Shown piece by piece: positions 5,589 to 8,014 of a stretch of 8,014 bases of DNA. The stretch's first letter is position 1; every line of letters begins with the position of its first letter. This stretch comes from Rhodobacterales bacterium (GTDB lineage Bacteria; Pseudomonadota; Alphaproteobacteria; Rhodobacterales; Rhodobacteraceae), in NCBI GenBank assembly GCA_013298485.1, contig JAAFHS010000092.1, positions 1-8,014 of the forward strand, in the 5' to 3' direction. Under the pieces are notes generated by a model, which ran no database searches, was not told where the DNA came from, and saw only the letters and a program-made list of their open reading frames with translations. The position numbers and the translations under genes were made by a program.

Positions 5589-5627
5589 CGCTGTGTTGAT
5601 GTCGGCATCGCGCGGCGCGGTGCAGAA

Positions 5628-5668
5628 TTTTCGCAGAACATGCGGTGAGTCCGGTTTTTCTGCGAAAA
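5628..5668. repeat. 11-bp inverted repeat upstream of the EEP gene
   Basis: TTTTCGCAGAA (5628-5638) and TTCTGCGAAAA (5658-5668) are exact inverted repeats around 19 bases, lying between the leftward small exported-protein gene and the leftward EEP gene. A further direct copy of GCAGAA is at 5622-5627. The stem has no following T-run on either strand, so it is not a standard terminator. It could be an operator pair, or a stem-loop separating expression of the two genes. Confidence 0.45.
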
Positions 5669-5674
5669 ATCGAG

Positions 5675-6013
5675 TCAGGGAAGGTCGGCATATCGCCCGA
5701 TGGCGGCCGAGCCGTCACCCGCGACAAAGCGGATATCCAGGCCGTTCTGTGCCACATCATAGCAGGACCACCGATCAGAGGGTGGCCATTGCGAGCAGTA
5801 CTGATCACCCGTCACACGCCACTGGCCATGGCTGATATCAGGGCTTTCATAGATCGTGGTGCCGTCGGCGTTGAACTGCTGGCGCGCGCCATCCTCATAG
5901 CGCAGCAGGCGGGCGGTCAGCGCCTGCGTGATCTGATCACCTGAAAGGGTAGTCCAATCCTCGGCCATGGCCGGGGTCGCGCAAAGCAGGAACATCATCA
6001 GGGCGCTACGCAT
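5675..6013 (-). CDS. Small exported protein of unknown function
   Basis: This 112-residue protein begins with a clear signal peptide, MRSALMMFLLCATPAMA, with probable cleavage after Ala17 (AMA|ED) to give a soluble periplasmic protein. The mature part has LSGDQITQALTARLLRYED at 23-41, then FNADGTTIYES at 47-57. GQWRVTGDQYCSQWPPSDRW (63-82) is followed by SCYDV. Cys73 and Cys84 could form a disulfide. The pattern (G-W-x-V then a Trp-rich segment between two Cys) recalls small DUF995-like exported proteins, but I do not recognise a characterised family and assign no function. AGGA at 6025-6022 lies 8 bases before the ATG. Longer in-frame starts upstream only read antisense to purB and would bury the signal peptide. 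It is divergent from purB and upstream of the EEP gene on the same strand. Confidence 0.8.
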   Translation of the reverse strand: MRSALMMFLLCATPAMAEDWTTLSGDQITQALTARLLRYEDGARQQFNADGTTIYESPDISHGQWRVTGDQYCSQWPPSDRWSCYDVAQNGLDIRFVAGDGSAAIGRYADLP

Positions 6014-6091
6014 CGGGATTGTCCTGCCTTGCCGTTTCAACGGCTGCAGTCTATGCGGACACGCATTCCTTTTCCAATGAAAGTCCGCGTG
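6014..6091. promoter_or_regulatory. Divergent promoter region between small exported-protein gene and purB
   Basis: The 78-bp spacer holds a perfect dyad GCCGTT (6031-6036)/AACGGC (6039-6044). For purB a candidate sigma70 pair is TTGCCG (6029-6034) and TATGCG (6052-6057), spaced 17, with the dyad inside it. For the leftward gene TGGAAA (6076-6071) and TAGACT (6053-6048) are also spaced 17. All are weak matches. A second dyad, GCGGAC (6055-6060)/GTCCGC (6083-6088), could form a hairpin in the purB leader just before its ATG. Confidence 0.3.
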
Positions 6092-7393
6092 ATGATCCCC
6101 CGCTATTCCCGCCCCGAGATGGTTGCGATCTGGTCGCCGGAAACTAAGTTCCGCATCTGGTTTGAAATCGAGGCGCATGCCTGTGATGCGATGGCGGGTC
6201 TGGGCGTGATCCCGCGTGCGAATGCCGATGCAGTGTGGGCTGCGCGCGATGTGGAGTTCGATGTGGCGGCGATTGACGCGATTGAGGCGGTCACCAGGCA
6301 TGACGTGATCGCGTTCCTGACGCATCTGTCGGACATCGTGGGGGCGGATGCGGCGCGGTTCGTGCATCAGGGGATGACGAGTTCAGATGTGCTGGACACC
6401 ACGCTGAACGTGCAACTGGTGCGGGCGTCGGATCTGTTGCTGGCGGGGGTTGACCGGGTGCTGGCGGCGCTGAAGGCGCGCGCATTTGAGCATAAGGATA
6501 CGGTCCGCATCGGGCGCAGCCACGGCATTCATGCGGAACCGACGACGATGGGCCTGACCTTCGCGCGGTTTTACGCAGAGATGGCGCGCAACCGGGCGCG
6601 ACTTGTGGCTGCGCGCGCGGAGGTGGCGACGGGGGCGATTTCGGGGGCTGTGGGGACGTTTGCGAACATCGATCCGGCGGTTGAGGCGCATGTGTGTGCG
6701 AAACTGGGGCTGAGCCCGGAGCCGATCAGCACGCAGGTTATTCCGCGCGACCGGCATGCGATGTTCTTTGCGACCCTGGGGGTGATCGCGTCAGGCATCG
6801 AGAATATCGCGATTGAAATCCGCCATATGCAGCGCACCGAAGTGCTGGAGGCGGAGGAGTTTTTCAGCCCCGGCCAGAAGGGGTCATCCGCGATGCCGCA
6901 CAAGCGCAACCCGGTCCTGACGGAAAACCTGACCGGGCTGGCGCGGCTGGTGCGGATGGCCGTGGTGCCTGCGATGGAAAACGTGGCGCTGTGGCATGAG
7001 CGGGACATCTCGCACTCCTCGGTCGAACGCGCGATCGGGCCGGATACGACGATCACGCTGGATTTCGCGCTGCACAGGTTGGCGGGCGTGGTGGAAAAGC
7101 TGGTGATTTATCCGGAAAACATGCTGGCCAACATGAACAAATTCCGTGGTCTGGTAATGAGCCAGCGCGTGCTTTTGGCCCTGACGCAGGCGGGCGTCAG
7201 CCGCGAGGATGCGTACCGGCTGGTGCAAAGGAATGCGATGAAGGTCTGGGAAAAGGGCGCGGATTTCAAGACCGAGCTGCTGGCGGACCCGGATGTGACA
7301 GCGGCGCTGACGCCCGCGCAGATCGAAGAGAAATTCGATCTTGGCTATCATACCAAGCATGTGGATACGATTTTCGCCCGCGTTTTCGGCTAA
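6092..7393 (+). CDS. purB: Adenylosuccinate lyase
   Basis: This is a complete 433-residue PurB. It catalyses two fumarate-releasing steps of purine synthesis: SAICAR to AICAR, and adenylosuccinate to AMP. It is a cytoplasmic homotetramer of the fumarase/aspartase superfamily. It opens MIPRYSRPEMVAIWSPETKF. Conserved regions are TRHDVIAF with His70 and Asp71, MTSSDVLDT at 95-103 (substrate binding), GRSHGIHAEPTT at 141-152 with His144 as the likely general acid, and the superfamily signature GSSAMPHKRNP at 264-274 with catalytic Ser266. The C-terminus ends GYHTKHVDTIFARVFG. The start at 6092 gives the family N-terminus; in-frame ATGs at 6029, 6053 and 6077 would add residues unlike it. The ribosome site is weak (GAAAG, 8 bases before the ATG). 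It is followed by an exported TPR gene with its own promoter-like sequence. Confidence 0.97.
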   Translation: MIPRYSRPEMVAIWSPETKFRIWFEIEAHACDAMAGLGVIPRANADAVWAARDVEFDVAAIDAIEAVTRHDVIAFLTHLSDIVGADAARFVHQGMTSSDVLDTTLNVQLVRASDLLLAGVDRVLAALKARAFEHKDTVRIGRSHGIHAEPTTMGLTFARFYAEMARNRARLVAARAEVATGAISGAVGTFANIDPAVEAHVCAKLGLSPEPISTQVIPRDRHAMFFATLGVIASGIENIAIEIRHMQRTEVLEAEEFFSPGQKGSSAMPHKRNPVLTENLTGLARLVRMAVVPAMENVALWHERDISHSSVERAIGPDTTITLDFALHRLAGVVEKLVIYPENMLANMNKFRGLVMSQRVLLALTQAGVSREDAYRLVQRNAMKVWEKGADFKTELLADPDVTAALTPAQIEEKFDLGYHTKHVDTIFARVFG

Positions 7394-7431
7394 CGACCGC
7401 AAATCTGCCGCTCGCGGAACCGTGATATGGC

Positions 7432-7455
7432 AAAAGTAACGCCGGGGACTTTTTT
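7432..7455 (+). terminator. Possible weak terminator after purB
   Basis: AAAAGT (7432-7437) and ACTTTT (7448-7453) can pair around a 10-base GC-rich loop and end in a T-run at 7450-7455. The stem is AT-rich and shares the T-run, so this is a marginal intrinsic terminator. Nothing better lies between purB and the next gene. Confidence 0.25.
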
Positions 7456-7458
7456 GCG

Positions 7459-7486
7459 CTGACGAACGTCGTAGTCGTGCTACCTT
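7459..7486 (+). promoter_or_regulatory. Candidate promoter of the TPR gene
   Basis: CTGACG (7459-7464) and TACCTT (7481-7486) are 16 bases apart, with a TGC just before the -10 that would make it an extended -10. An imperfect dyad (AACG and GTAG at 7465-7474 against CTAC and CGTT at 7480-7490) overlaps it and could bind a regulator. AAGGA at 7501-7505 is the ribosome site, 8 bases before the ATG. Confidence 0.35.
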
Positions 7487-7513
7487 CGTTAAAAGCAAAA
7501 AAGGATACATCTC

Positions 7514-8014
7514 ATGCGCATTCTTTCCGCCGCCCTGATCGCCTTGACCCCCTTCGCGGCTTTCGCCGCCGGGAGCGATAATCCCGAACCGCCGAAACCC
7601 ACGGAAACAACCACCGTCTGCACCGAGGGGCAGGTGTTTGATGAAAAGACACAAGCCTGCATCGACCCGGAAGAGCAGACGCTGAATGATGATCAACGCT
7701 ATCTTGCGGTGCGCGAGCTGGCCTATGCGGGCCGCCCCGAGGATGCGATGCGGGTTCTGGCATCGATGACCGAAGGCGAGACCGACCGCGTGCTGACCTA
7801 TGTCGGTTTCCTGAACCGTCAGATGGGCAACTGGGAAGCAGGTCTTGCCGCCTATGACAAGGCGCTGGCGATCAACCCGGATAACGTGCTGGCGCGCAGC
7901 TATTATGGTCAGGCGCTGGTCATGATGAATGAAATGGAACTGGCATCGGTGCAATTGGACGAAATCCGCGCACGTGGCGGAAGTGGCACCTGGGCCGAGA
8001 TTGCGCTGGCCGAT
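7514..8014 (+). CDS. Exported tetratricopeptide-repeat protein, N-terminal part
   Basis: The first 167 codons are present and the gene runs off the right edge. A signal peptide, MRILSAALIALTPFAAFA, is probably cleaved near residue 18. Next comes a short Pro/Thr-rich linker and a small Cys pair (Cys36, Cys49) in VCTEGQVFDEKTQACIDP, likely a disulfide-closed loop. TPR-type helices follow at about 60-88, 95-121 (GNWEAGLAAYDKALAINPDN is a textbook repeat) and 126-153. Such proteins usually act as periplasmic protein-protein scaffolds; the partner is unknown. The start has a good ribosome site (AAGGA, 8-base gap) and a promoter-like sequence, so it may be transcribed separately from purB. The frame is free of stops to the window end. 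Confidence 0.85.
   Translation, partial: MRILSAALIALTPFAAFAAGSDNPEPPKPTETTTVCTEGQVFDEKTQACIDPEEQTLNDDQRYLAVRELAYAGRPEDAMRVLASMTEGETDRVLTYVGFLNRQMGNWEAGLAAYDKALAINPDNVLARSYYGQALVMMNEMELASVQLDEIRARGGSGTWAEIALAD

Noticed and set aside
5625..5639. LexA-like GAAT-N7-GAAC site upstream of the EEP gene
   Set aside because: It resembles the alphaproteobacterial GAAC-N7-GAAC SOS box with one mismatch, but such near matches are expected several times by chance in 8 kb, and it is better explained as part of the inverted repeat.
6014..6367. Upstream extension of the small exported-protein frame to 230 residues
   Set aside because: The extra 118 residues are antisense to purB and would hide an obvious signal peptide preceded by a proper ribosome site.
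6884..7954. 356-codon leftward open frame, the longest frame at the right end outside purB
   Set aside because: It is His/Arg/Gln-rich, spans the end of purB, the spacer and the TPR gene in antisense, and is explained by codon bias of those genes.
1..8014. Mobile elements, CRISPR arrays, tRNA or rRNA genes, frameshifted genes
   Set aside because: No transposase, regularly spaced repeats, cloverleaf-like sequence, rRNA motif or broken reading frame was seen.

Overview
The window looks like a piece of chromosome from a marine alphaproteobacterium of the Roseobacter group (Rhodobacterales). Three things point there: GC-rich coding with heavy GCG/GGG codon use, Rhodobacterales-type GlnB, GlnA and PurB proteins in an nnr/glnB/glnA order, and a full-length DddP, a DMSP lyase typical of that group. 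I see no mobile element, CRISPR array, tRNA or rRNA, and no frameshifted gene.

Layout. The left edge holds the first 60 codons of nnr (NAD(P)H-hydrate repair), reading leftward. A 162-bp divergent spacer follows, then the rightward glnB-glnA operon for PII signalling and ammonia assimilation. This ends in a strong hairpin terminator at 2182-2210. An AT-rich convergent spacer separates glnA from a leftward DUF3445/HODM-alpha-like gene (heme-dependent oxidative N-demethylase family). That gene is divergent from dddP across a 249-bp spacer holding a perfect 15-bp palindrome, a 10-bp direct repeat and a G-quadruplex motif. dddP runs rightward and shares bases of its stop codon with a leftward, membrane-anchored endonuclease/exonuclease/phosphatase (EEP) gene. 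Upstream of that lies a small leftward exported protein, divergent from purB (adenylosuccinate lyase). An exported TPR protein, cut by the right edge, ends the window.

How the genes work together. glnB-glnA is a genuine operon: PII senses 2-oxoglutarate and ATP/ADP, and controls glutamine synthetase. dddP is the most distinctive gene. Its product should cleave dimethylsulfoniopropionate to dimethyl sulfide and acrylate, and every metal-ligand and catalytic residue I know for DddP is present. The divergent heme-protein gene may share control with dddP through the palindrome, but that is inference. purB and the rest are housekeeping or uncharacterised envelope functions.

No wholly new multi-gene system is evident. 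The most interesting undescribed signals are regulatory: the palindrome, a possibly leaderless start and a G4 motif between the DUF3445 gene and dddP, and a near-consensus leftward promoter with stem-loops in the glnA 3' spacer that could make a small or antisense RNA.
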